Below, one piece after another: positions 45,337 to 56,800 of a stretch of DNA of 60,000 bases. How positions within the stretch are numbered: the stretch's first letter is position 1; every line of letters begins with the position of its first letter. The notes below the pieces were generated by a model, which searched no databases, was not told where the DNA came from, and worked only from the letters and a program-made list of their open reading frames with translations. The stretch lies in contig CAIIXF020000011.1 in assembly GCA_903813345.2 (NCBI GenBank), positions 3,684,571 to 3,744,570 of the forward strand. Reading direction: 5' to 3'. This DNA comes from Owenia fusiformis (taxonomy: Eukaryota; Annelida; Polychaeta; Sabellida; Oweniidae). The position numbers and the translations under genes are program-made.

Positions 45337-46056
45337 ACATCCTGAGACTCCTAACCGAATCAGATGTATACCTTATCTTTGACAGATATAAATACAATAG
45401 CATAAAGAACAGCACCAGGTCATCTCGAGCTCAATCAGCCAGTAGAGTGTATAAGTTCAGCTCTGACACACCTCTCCCTGCACAGAATGTTGTTCTGAAT
45501 GTGACTGAGAACAAGGTCCAGTTGATAAAGTGTGTCATCGACCATCTCACTCAAAAAGCTAGTGAAGAATCATTCTCCAACATCCTTGTTATCACAGGTC
45601 CTGATCCAACACCTGTACAAATTCACAAAGGCAATATTGACCAGCGTGATGACTTAAGGAACACTCAAGAAGAAGCAGATGTTGTTATCGTACACCAGGT
45701 TCTGCATGCTGCCAGTAAAGGCCAACAGAATATCAGTGTACTCAGTGATGATACCGATGATTTCCTTCTACTTCTTCATCACTGTCTCAAGCACAAGTTA
45801 ATGGAAAATAACATCATAATGGAGGGAACATCATCTGGCCGAGCAAACATTAACATTAATGCAACCGTAAATGAACACAAATTAAAAATCCCAAACTTGT
45901 TACCTGTGCATGGTCTCTCTAGCAGTGATATGACATCTTGCATGCATGGAATTGGCAAGCTTACAGTCCTGAAGGTGTAAAATAGATACTCACTCGCTAA
46001 CTTGGGAGATGTCACTGCAGACATGACTGAAGTTGAGAAAACTTCAACAGAATTTG
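45337..46056 (+). pseudogene. Repeat-derived nuclease-like (PIN/XPG-type?) protein, central part
   Basis: The frame is open from about 45337 with no ATG and reads DVYLIFDRYKYNSIKNSTRS, then TPLPAQNVVL and TQEEADVVIVHQVL. It continues with VLSDDTDDFLLLLHH and HGLSSSDMTSCMHGIGKLTV, and ends at TAA (45978-45980). The same frame continues beyond as a relic (SLANLGDVTADMTEVEKTST). Conserved acidic residues (FDRY, EEAD, SDDTD, SSSD) and GIGK-T-LKV recall XPG/PIN-like metal-dependent nucleases. The assignment is from pattern only. The internal stop and missing start make it a pseudogene. Confidence 0.55.
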
Positions 46057-46512
46057 TTTCTAGATGTTATGGAATTACACCTAAAGTCACAGACAAAATG
46101 TCTGAGGTGAGATATGCTGTATGGGCAAAGAAAATGCTGCAAAACACATTACAAATGCACCAAAGCTAAAATCCCTCCTACCAACAACAGAAGCATTTTC
46201 CGAGCAATGTGAGGTGAGCTCATTTCCAAGTAGCTATATGGAAAAATGCTGATATGCCTGACCCCCCACTTATCCATCCAACAGATTTTGGTTGGGAAAT
46301 TAACAGCACGGGCTCACTTGTCCCAACAACAATGCCCAAGGATACACCCTGTACCCCTGAACATGCTGAAGGAATTCTCCAGCTCATTAAGTGCACATGT
46401 GCATCAGAGGGCAATGTATGTGGAACTGGGCGATGGGGAATTGGAAGAAACTGATGAGGATTTATTGAGGGAAATCCTTGATGAAACATTAGTAAAAGAA
46501 GATAATTCATAA
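46057..46512 (+). pseudogene. Repeat-derived CXC-domain protein fragment (right arm)
   Basis: This is the plus-strand counterpart of 44707-45243, contiguous with the nuclease-like part upstream. It reads CYGITPKVTDKMSEVRYAVW, then (shifted) DFGWEINSTGSLVPTTMPKD and CTCASEGNVCGTGRW, where most of the CXC block found in the left arm has been deleted before the acidic tail. It ends at TAA (46510-46512). Frame changes show it is not functional. Confidence 0.6.
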
Positions 46513-47264
46513 ATTCAAGATATATATAGCACCAAGAAATGACCCTTGTGGAACATCATTATTATTATGTAGGTTACTTTTTACTCATTTCAGATATTTT
46601 ATATGTGAGAAAGAGATCAAAATCAGATGTATTTAGTATTATTTATTGATAATTTTGTAGGAAACACTAATATCAATTTGATATTATCACAGAATGAGAC
46701 ATTTCATAAATTGTAAGGTTGGCGGCCATCTTGAATTTTTTTTATTTTTGTCAAGAAACATTTCTGGAACCTAACATATTGGTATACATCATATTAAAAC
46801 TCTATATTAGAAAAAACAGCAATATATGTTTATGTGTATGCTAGTTTTCTGTTCTAATATGCTGGCTAAAATACATAAAACGTGTGAAAATTCAAAATGG
46901 CCGCCAAAAAATTCCTCAAGGATGCTTATTGGGCATCCGACAGTTTCTGAATATGGATATCATGTTTAGATAGAAAATGCAAAAAAAGTTTATATAATAA
47001 GCATTTCCACCTCTATTGGCTCTACATCCAGACTATAAGCTATAAGATAATTAAACGTCAATAAAATCATTAGAAGGAGTATCGTGTTTAACTTTAATAG
47101 CGAGTCAATATTAGTGTCACACATTAAAAATTGGTTTGTCCTCAACATAATACTGAGCTAAGAAATATGCGATAATTTTGAAATTTGATGACCAAGCATT
47201 CTTTGGCTTGGGATCCTTTTTCATGTCTAGCAGTTGGCAATTTTTGATTTTGGTGCCTGTAGAA

Positions 47265-48005
47265 GCTTTCTATCCAAAGGTCCATGTGCACTATGGCAAG
47301 TGATTTTAGACAGTCATATCTTTCACCATGAGTATTTTATGGGTATAAACAGTGCTTTATATTAAAACAAAATGTTTCCTTTCAAGTAGAGTCCCCATGA
47401 TAATATAATAAAAATATCAATCCCACTTTCTGAAAAATTATGGATTAAGACCCCACCTTGTCACTTTTTTAAAAATGAAAGGCTTATTTTCTAAAAAGAA
47501 AATCTTGTTTTTCTCGATTTAAATGTCTCAAAGGTTTCTTCTACACTATATTAATAACTTCTGAAAAGTGGATGGGTATTAAAACGCGATACAGTTAAAA
47601 AACACATTTCCCATGTTATTTTCCCATAGGGAAAACTCAAGCTATCCATTGTTTTCAGCATGAATTTGGTCATCGAAAGATGACATCTTCAAAACTATAC
47701 TTTCAATACCTTTCTACTTTTGAATATGTTTTAGACCCATTGTTGAAATTTTTTCATGCAATAAAAATCAGAAAAAGAAGATCCTCTTTTGAGCAAAAAA
47801 GTTCAACATTTGAAAACATTTTTTACGCGGGGCCCTTATCTATAATTTTTCGAAATTGTTTGAGTGATATTTTTATCATCATGGTAACTTCACTTGAAAG
47901 AAAACATATTGTTTTAACAAAAACCACTGTATTTATGCCCAGAAAGTACTCAGGGAAAAAAATGACCACCTAAAATCACTTGCCATACTACACATGTAGC
48001 TTTCG
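47265..48005. mobile_element. Foldback element with about 250-bp arms
   Basis: The left arm (about 47265-47515), containing ATGGCAAGTGATTTTAGACA, pairs imperfectly with the right arm (about 47760-48005), whose complement reads ATGGCAAGTGATTTTAGGTG. The match continues through GAGTA..GGGTATAAACAGTG and AAAATATCA blocks. The 97-residue frame at 47680-47973 lies in the right arm and is not supported as a gene. Confidence 0.8.
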
Positions 48006-48009
48006 GAAA

Positions 48010-51000
48010 TGTTAGGCCCATTTTCTGACTTATTTTGCCAAAATTGAAAAATATGCTTTAGGAGGCCCAGTAATGCCCAAAAGGCCCATTTATTGGGCCC
48101 CTAAATATTGCTTTGGCCCAATATTTTTCTGGACCCATCCAAGGGGCGGGCCCCATTCCCATCCCCCTTTAATAAGACAGAGAGGTTAAGGGATCAAAAT
48201 ATTCGATAAAGAGATAAAGGTAGGAATGCTCATACCAATGGCACTTCCCTTTCCTACGGGGAACAATTTTTTTAGAGAATGCTTACATATTTCGACAAGT
48301 CATTTCTAAGGCATAACTTGTTTTAAAACTGGTGGCCCTGAAGCGGAATCAATGCCACTAAGCTTGTTTTTCTAACAATGATGTTACGTCAAAACATCTC
48401 CCAATTCTTTGGTGTCTATTGTTTCAATCGTTGTGGTTCGTATCATTATAGTTCCCTATGGAAATATGTTTCGTGATGAGTTCTTAAATGCATCGCATTA
48501 AACGTTATACATAATCGAATTAGTATTTTCTAAGATATATCGATTTTCCATTCTTGTTTTTCCAATTTTTCTTACGAAACGAGCATGTTTAAAATGTGTA
48601 TCATAGAAAATCAGTTGTACAACTATCAATGGGATAGTACACGATAATGTGCAGTCTAAGTAACGGACTAAGTGAACACTGTGACCGAACGATTGTTTTA
48701 TGTGAGAAATCTATATGCATTTGTATAGGGCGATTTGATGTGCATTGCTTAAACTCTCAATTAATAAATATTTTGACTTAATATTATTCCAATGTAATTT
48801 CGTTTCATGATTTCGCCTAACAACCAGCTATTAACGGCTCATAAATCAAATTATAATTAAGGTTATCATCATCATTTTTAACGAATATTTGCACACATAC
48901 TTAGGAACATGCACAAATATTTCAAATAGTTTCTGAAAACATTTCTCTCAATTTTATGAAGAGGATGCAAAGTGAACAGAAGCCAACCCCATGTTATATA
49001 TAGGGATGTAAGTATAAAGCTTTCGACAGTACGGATCGAATTCATTGCCCGTTGTACGGTCAAGTCAAGTAACTTAGTCAACATTCTATACTCGTTTGTT
49101 CATCAATATTTACTAAGAATGGTGCAACAATTGAAGTAAACCTCTGATTAATTATTTCAATAAACCTATCAGCAAACGTGTAAATGATAAGTTTGATGTT
49201 AAGTTACATATTGGTGAAGCAATGTTGGGGATATTGCCTAAATTTCTGAATTTCCACCATGTCCCTATATACCCCTACTTCAAAAGATGTATGTTATTTG
49301 TCATTATGAAACAACCATAAATGTATTTTTTCTTGTTAACATACAGATTGAACTTTCTGTTTTCGAATATTGACAGATGGTACTGCATTTATTTTTCATG
49401 ACATGGAGCAAACAAATGCGTGTCAATTTACACGGTAATATCCTACATACTTATATTTCAAGGGTAGTTTTGAAGAATAACAAAGAAATTCCATGTTTTC
49501 AAATGGATCCATCCTTGTCAAAGAACGTAATTAATTGAGGATATGCGGTTTGAAAAACTAACAACATTTTTCAAGTTCTTATAATTCTTGGTTAAAACAA
49601 ATATTTTTAAAGTTGTGATTTTAAATGTAACCTCCTGCTCAATGAAAATTGTTGATGTTGTGAATTTTTTCTTACAGAATACACATTGCTGGATCACAGA
49701 ACCTTGCCTTGTTCGAGATGCACGAAAAGTGTATTGTTAATACTTGACGTCGTTCGGATATTTGGATGTAATTGACATTTTCTGTAATCTCCCACCACTG
49801 TAACTTTCAACTTAATTTTTGAAAGCCAAACACGATAGTCATGAATTGATAAAAGTCACACGTTGATGCATAAATATGTGTACATTAACTGTCGAATACA
49901 TGCCGACTTACATTTATATGAATATCTACAGTTAAACTCAAACAATCAATGCTCGAAACGGTTCATCATATAGCCTGGTGAGTTTGATGTTTCACTTTGA
50001 TTTATAATTATGGTATCTTATTTGAGTATGATTTTAGTTGAGGCTTAAACAAAGGAGTGAAATTGCATGAAACCTTTTGAAAATTATTTAAAACGGAGAT
50101 TTTTACTTATTTTACATTCGGTGGCATGTGTCAGGGAGTAAATAAGAAGAATATGCTTTTGATTCAATATCTTGTTTCCAAAGGAATTTGTTAACAAGGA
50201 GCGGTATATCTTAACGTACTTTTATCACCCCAAACTCAAACATTTTGAATACTTATTTCGTGAACGCCTTGTTGAGATTGGATTCGAGATGTATTCAGAA
50301 TTATTTCGTTGAAATGTGTATTACCATCTTTATAACCACCTCACAAATTATTTTGGAAATCAAAGATGTACGATTTTTCAGATCTTTATTTTCGAATGTT
50401 GACTTAGTTTCTCGACTTGACTGTAATGTATTGTACATCTTTGGGCGTAACCAGTTTCTTTCTGATTCTTGGTGCCAAACTGGAGTACTGAGTATATTAT
50501 ATGGAGTACTCCCCATAATCAGTGAAAGGGGTGATTCGCAAACAACTAACTTTGCAACTTATTGTACAATTAATCTGTATTGAGCCATTAAATAATGGAG
50601 TTACCCCGATTTAGCCACTCGTAGCTCTACACTGTGTATACTGAGGACCATGCAAATCCCCAGATGTAGTGTTGTTTCGTTTGGCACACATGCCACATGT
50701 AAGCCGTGGGAATTAGAAAAAACTTGATCTGACGTAATGTATTATAGCTTTTTTTTCGTAATCTACAATGACGAATCAGAGCAGAAGAAATTATTGATTT
50801 TTTTCTCAGAGGGATGAATTAGTTGTTTATATTTAAGCACAGTATTGTGCAACTCGGAATTACTAATTACAGTTATCTTATTCCCAATTTATAAAACATT
50901 GTCACTCTCAAATACGTTTCAACTACACCTTGTTGATGCATAAACTACACTACTATCGTGCAGGATCGGAACAACAAAATACATTGCTGTACGCATTATG

Positions 51001-51060
51001 GCTATTTGATTTAGGGAAAACTAAATTACTGTTAGAACTGTATAAACGTATGCACACTTT
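48010..51060. other. Intergenic stretch between genes 1 and 2, mostly unrecognised
   Basis: There is a short GGCCC-rich inverted patch at about 48060-48160. Otherwise AT-rich sequence without supported features. The 112-residue frame at 50245-50583 has no recognisable domain and no flanking splice evidence. Confidence 0.4.
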
Positions 51061-51066
51061 ACCAAA

Positions 51067-51241
51067 ATGATTGCGCGTGTGTGCTTTTATGTTCTGTGGG
51101 CATTGTGCATCGGAAAGCATACAGTGGACAGTGATCGATGTGGAAACGCAAATTGTGACGTCCAATCTACAATGACTGTTGGCGGGGTGGAGTTTGAATA
51201 CTGCCCAGAAATTAACTTAGGATTAAACTGTTCTGAAAAGA
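51067..51241 (+). CDS. Gene 2 exon 1: signal peptide and Cys-rich segment
   Basis: The ATG opens a hydrophobic leader (MIARVCFYVLWALCIGKHTV) followed by DSDRCGNANC, GGVEFEYCPEINLGLNC and SEK. The donor is AAGA|GTAAGT in phase 1. The Cys spacing, YCPE and LG-NC-EK match gene 1 exon 1, and the intron phase is identical. This is a paralogue on the same strand about 8 kb downstream of gene 1's stop. The leader differs in sequence while the mature part is conserved, as expected for secreted paralogues. The first intron is about 7.9 kb and contains an antisense LINE. Confidence 0.8.
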
Positions 51242-51369
51242 GTAAGTATTATTGAGTTTTATGAATAACTTAAAGTCAATATAACTCATTGAATGCATTC
51301 GAGTTTAAAAGGAAATGCAATATTTTGGGGAAAGGTCGAAATGAATAGTGTATAATCTGCTTTTTCAAA

Positions 51370-52030
51370 CAGTCTAGCACTATAAGTTATGCTAGAGAAA
51401 TTCTATATTGGAACGAGACGAAGTCGAGTGCAAATACAGAATATCGAGACAGAATTTTTCCTGTTTTGCACTTTAAATCATTCAATAACGTTTTTATCGT
51501 GTGATCCTCTGTATTGCTACTGAGATTGTCCCCTCCATACCAATATTTTCTGTATTGCGACGGAGATGATCAACGGGGACAATCTCAGTAGCAATACAGG
51601 TTGGTACAGCACAAGAACTGACCAATCAGAGGGCTTCATTTTACAGATCATACGATAATATGAGTTATTGAAGGATTTCAAGTGCAATACAGGAGATATT
51701 CTGTTCGAGAAATTCTGTATTGGAACGAGACGAAGTCGAGAATATATCGAATATTGCACTTCAAATCATTCAATAACGTTTATCGTATGATCTTTCGTAT
51801 GATGTTTAACGTTATCGTATGATCTTACGCCAATACATTTCACTTCGGAGATAATTCCCAAGTAATATTCTGTATTCCCTGTATTGCTTCTGAAATTGTC
51901 CCTTCCGTACCAATATTTTCTGTATTGCTACGTAGATGAACAATGGGCAATCCCAGTAGCAATACGGATTGGTACAGCACAAGAACTGGCCAATCAGTGG
52001 GCTTCATTTTACGGACGATAATACTGCGTA
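51370..52030. repeat. Two tandem copies of a palindrome-rich repeat (intron 1 of gene 2)
   Basis: Blocks GAAATTCTGTATTGGAACGA, GACGAAGTCGAG, TTGCACTT..AAATCATTCAAT, CCGTACCAATATTTTCTGTA, CAATCTCAGTAGCAATACAG and CAATCAG..GGCTTCATTTTA occur twice in order (from about 51395 and 51715). Within each copy, sequence such as GGGGACAATCTCAGTAGCAA is the complement of an earlier segment, giving a hairpin. A third diverged copy lies at 59330-59660. Confidence 0.8.
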
Positions 52031-52115
52031 TTGCAATTTAGATACTGCAAATTTGAGAACAGCCACCTGAGTAGCCGACATGCCTTAGTTTGTGAAATAT
52101 CGCGAATTCAATTTT

Positions 52116-52520
52116 ACAAATGACAGTTTAAATCCGTTCTTTTGGACCCCCCCCCCCCATCCACTCGACGGCATTTTATAATTTGTCTGACTTCAATATA
52201 ATGCTGGTTTTGTTGTAAACTTTACCAATTATCTCTTCAGATAGTTTTTTTAAAGTAGGTCAACAAAGTCACATCGAGGTTAACGTGACACAGACGATGT
52301 AAATGTTTGATGTATTGTGATTTTACAAATGACCGTTAAAATCCGGACTTTTGGACCCCCCCCCCTCCACTCGGCGACATTTTATAATTTGTCTGATTTC
52401 AGGAATGCTGGTATTGCAGTAACCTTTATTCAAATAGCTTTTCAGAGAAGTATATATTTTTTAAACAGTAGTTCAACAAAGGTCACATCGACCTGGGCGA
52501 TGTAAATTTATGATATATTG
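52116..52520. repeat. Tandem duplication of a 203-bp segment
   Basis: TTTTACAAATGAC..GTT..AAATCCG, a C-run after TTTTGGA, CATTTTATAATTTGTCTGA and CACATCGA..GATGTAAAT recur with a period of about 203 bp. Both copies carry homopolymer C tracts of 9-13. Confidence 0.8.
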
Positions 52521-53324
52521 TGATAAATTGTTATTTTTCGAATTCTTTCTTCATGAAATATTTTAGGGCATATATGCTATATACCTAAATAAAATATATT
52601 TTAAAATAAGATAGAATTCAATTAGGTAATACATTTTGTAGAACAGTTATACACGTTCAAAGATAACTGGTATAGCGAATACCCATTGACATCAATCGAA
52701 CGCTGTTTAAATAGTGAATATTGAAGTTCACATTTTCGTAAAAATTTAAGACACCGGTGTACCCCCTGAGATAAGTCACATATTATTTTCATGAAATTGG
52801 GAGAAATCAACACTGTTATGTCTTAGATTTTTACGAAAATTTGTACTTTTTTAACACATGATCTCCGTTACCATAGCTACCAGTAGACCAACTTTGATTA
52901 AACTTGTCATAATGGTAGAACATGATAAGTTGATGATTAACTTAATACATGGCTTTCCAAGTACCCCCTTAAAATCACAACAGGGGGGTATAAATCTGCA
53001 TATTTCAAAAACGCTGAAAAACTAGACACCAATATTTTAAGAATCAATGTAGAATAATAAACCACAAATAACATGTCATTAAGATAAATTTGCCATTTTT
53101 CAAAACCACTTTTACACCACGCTCATCCAGTATTCAAGATACTTTGAGACTGCGCTAAATAAACAAATCTCAAAAACCGTTGTCAACGTTTATATAAACC
53201 GTACTCAATATGGTCTCTTAGACTACATTATTTAGAATAACTATAAAGGCCGATGAACTTGTTTCCTCGGATATTTTAGACCGTTTGCTAGAAATGGGTT
53301 TTTAAACACCAAATTATGGTCTCT

Positions 53325-53406
53325 AACTAGTCACATCGGACCATATTTTCTGGTTATAAATGTCCAACTAGTTACACCGGACCATGATTTCTGGTTATAA
53401 CTGTCC
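53325..53406. repeat. 41-bp tandem duplication
   Basis: AACTAGTCACATCGGACCAT..TTCTGGTTATAA is repeated once, 41 bp downstream, with four changes. Confidence 0.75.
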
Positions 53407-53786
53407 ATGGACATGTATATGAATGAAGTCTCTGTATAATTAGTTCATTTACATACAAAATCGTTCATTAATACTGCAAGGGAATTAATTCTTTCACAAC
53501 CAAAAAGAACAAACGGATGATGATTCCCTTGGTGCTATATCACTAGTAATGATTCAAATTCATTGAAATTGCCTCGGGGACAGAGGCAACCAGAAAACGA
53601 AGTCCACTTAGACATGTGTAGAGAATTGAGATTAAGTTGTCTCAGGGACAAAATTAACTAGGAAAATATAGTCTCGTGTACGTGCATTAATATTAAAAAG
53701 TACGTAAAAATATCTCATGAAAACGAGGACAGGATATGCCAATGTATCTTAGTTCCATGTTATGCATAATATGCTAAAGAAAAAAA

Positions 53787-53857
53787 CAGGATAGAGTGGG
53801 ATTCGATCCACACCATAGGCAACAACCAGAAGATCACTATAACCACGAACTAACGGT
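53787..53857 (-). repeat. tRNA-like sequence (SINE head or tRNA pseudogene)
   Basis: On the minus strand TTAGTTCGTGGTTATAGTGA resembles a D-arm/A box, followed at tRNA-like distance by GGATCGAATCCCAC, a T-arm/B box. The acceptor stem does not pair convincingly, so a functional tRNA is unlikely. It lies just downstream of the LINE's target duplication. Confidence 0.55.
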
Positions 53858-53895
53858 GATTGATTTTTTGTAGAAAACAATACAATGCAATCTTT

Positions 53896-56800
53896 TTTTT
53901 TTTTTTTTTTTTTTATTATTCCTTCATTCTTATTTATGTACATGTAAATGTAAATATAAATATGTACATGTAAATGTAATGCAATTGATAATATAAATAA
54001 AATTTACGTAGACAAAAAATACACTTATAGTTATGTTGTAAATGTATGTTGACTAAATGAATGTTGAATAAAATTGCAATTGTTGTTGATTGTTGATTGA
54101 TAAAAGAATGAGTAAGAATAAAGTGTATGTAAAACCAATGCAAGGGGTGTGCTTTCCTATCCTATTTTGATGCTGTTTACTATATGTTGTAAAGGGATCT
54201 ACAATGTTTTTATTTACTGCTTGAATATCTTTTGAGCAGTTTTCCATGCTTTGTCATAGGCTTCTAACTTGTTATTCTTCTCTGCATTGCTTCTGCTTAT
54301 GATTTCCTGGGCTTCAACATATTTCTCGAGGCCTGTCATATTTGGTGGTTTATTGTCTAATTTGTTGAGATATATGTAGTGTTTAACCAGGAGTAGCGTC
54401 AGGTTTTCTCCCAAACTGGTGTTCTCTCCTAGGAAGTATTTTGCTCTTGTCAGGTTTTGTATTTGACACAGTTGGGTGACCATCTCTATGAATGGTTTGA
54501 CAGCTATACATTCGTATAGTCCATGTTCGATGGTATCCTGTTTGTCTTCTTTACACAATTCACATTGTGGGCTTGTTTTGATTTTCATATTGTGTAGCAT
54601 TTTGTTGAAAAATATTGTCCGAAGTAATATTCTATATTGGAAATATCTCAGTTTTGTTTCCTTTGTTGTTATGTATATTCTACAGTAGTTGCTTTTCCAG
54701 TTTATATTTGTGTTGTCTATCGCCTTTTCCCATAGTTGTTGTTGTTTTATTGGTTCTTCAGTGTGGCTTTTTATTAGTATGTTATATGTATCCTTATTCG
54801 TCATTGTTTGTAGTTCCTTTATAGAAATGGATTTTTCTTTCACATCAGTTTCTGTCTCGGTCCTTCTCGGTGTTTTTATTTGGTTTCTCCATTCAGCTGG
54901 TATGCTGTGTATGATGTGGTACCATTGAATGAATGTTGTGTTTATTAAATCAAATTTCCTTTTCAGTGCTTGGTACGGGATTAATTGATTGTCCTCATAC
55001 AACTGTTTGATATATATTATCCCTTTGGATTTCCACCCCTCTATATATAAGGTCTCTCTTCTATTTTGTACATGTCTATTGTTCCAAATTATCTGGTTTT
55101 CGGGTGTATGGATGTCCTTGTACTCCTTATAATGTATTGCACACCATGCATTGTATACGTCCCTTGCTGCTGTAAGTTTGATGTTGCTGGCAATCATCGG
55201 ATTGATTTCTCTGAGGTTGTATTCCCATGCATGTTCTCTGATATCTTCAAACTGCTGTTGCCAGAGTATTTTCCACTTACTTTTTATGTTGTCGTCCGTT
55301 AATTTTTTAATCCATTTGAGTTTTAATTTATTAGCTAGTGATGGAATATGCGTCATTTCAAGACCTCCATAAGGTATTCCCCCTCTTAATGTTTTTCTTG
55401 CTATTTTGTCCGGTTTTCCGTCCCATATAAAATCAAATAGTATTCTTTCTAGTTCTTTGGTCATTTCAGCTGTTGGTGCTTTTAACACTGACATTGGATA
55501 TGTTAACTGAGATAAAAGTAGTGACTTTATAACCACGATTTTACCCATCAGGGATAGGTTTCTTTGCTTCCATATTTGTGCTAATCTTAGTATAGTCCTG
55601 ATTGGTTTGCTATAGTTGATTTCTTCTATGTTTCTTCCATCTATCGGTATTGTTAAGCCTAGGAGGTTAATCTCCTTTTCTTCTAGATTCACTCCAATAT
55701 TTGTGCATATTCTCTGTGTCTTTTGTTTGTTTATCTGGTTGTCTTTTCCAATGGTTACTACTGTTGTCTTTTCTTTATTGATTTTAAGTCCTGATATCAT
55801 CTCAAATTTATTAAAAAGATCTAGTGCATTTTCTAAATATGAGGCGTCTTTAAGGAACAAGCAGGTATCATCTGCATATTGCGAGATTCTGAGTTCTTCG
55901 TTTTCTGTTAGATTGATACCTTTTATTTTGTCTGTCTTCCGTGTAGCATTGCTAAGAACTTCTGCACATAGGATGAATATGTAAGGACTCAATGGGCAGC
56001 CTTGTCGTACACCTCTTTCAAGGTTGAAGTACCTGGATGTGAAGCCATTGTTTATTATAGTGCTGTTTATTCCATTGTAGAAAGTTTCAACCCAGGCTAT
56101 TAAGTCTGTGCCAAAATTAAAATACTTCAAGGTTTTATAGATGAATTTCCACTCCAATGAGTCGAATGCCTTTTGGAAGTCGATAGTTGCCATAATGCCA
56201 TTCTTTCCTTGTTGAGTCAAGTGTTCCATTACATCTAGTGATAGTCTTATGTTCTCACCTATGTATCTGTTTGATATAAATCCTGTCTGGTCTACGTTGA
56301 TAAGTTTGTAAAGAACTTTTTTAATGCGTTCTGCTATGGCCTTTGTCATTATTTTGTAGTCGTTGTTAAGTAGGGTTATGGGTCTCCAGTTCTTTATTTT
56401 GTTTGGATCTTTACCTTTTTTGGGTATTAGAGTTATTATTCCTCTTTTTTGTTCTATCGTCATGTCTTTGTTATTTTTTGAGTAGTTGAAGCTTGCACAC
56501 ATTGGGTCTATGATGTCATCTACAAATGTTTTATAAAATTCACTGGAGAGTCCATCGCTTCCTGGGGTTTTGTTGTTCTTGAGGTTTGAAATTTGTTTTC
56601 TGCATTCATCTGCTGTTATATGCCCCTCACAATTTTGTTTTTCATCTTTGTTTAGTTCCAGGTTTTCTCCTTTTGGGAAAAAGTCTTTATCAAATTTAGT
56701 TGTTTCTACAATTCTTGTTTTATATAATTCACTGTAAAACTTTGCTTGTTCTTCACTTATTTGTTTTTGGTCTGTTATTAGGACGCCTTCTTCATCTTCA

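Larger units (their letters stand above)
44189..47036. mobile_element. Large palindromic element carrying CXC-domain coding arms
   Basis: Two arms of about 1 kb (about 44189-45243 and 46055-47036) are reverse complements of each other at high identity, joined by about 0.8 kb of unique sequence. The outer parts are non-coding (GGTGGAAATGCTTATTATAT; GGCGGCCATTTTGAATTTTC). The inner parts encode the same C-terminal protein segment, minus strand on the left and plus strand on the right. The centre holds the preceding coding part on the plus strand, contiguous with the right arm. The element looks like one transposon whose 3' end has been copied in inverted orientation in place of its 5' end. Confidence 0.85.

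Noticed and set aside
50245-50583. 112-residue open frame between the receptor genes
   Set aside because: No domain, no convincing ATG context and no splice sites; AT-rich composition allows such frames by chance.
53787-53857. Functional tRNA gene
   Set aside because: Only the D-arm and T-arm regions are recognisable; the acceptor stem does not pair.
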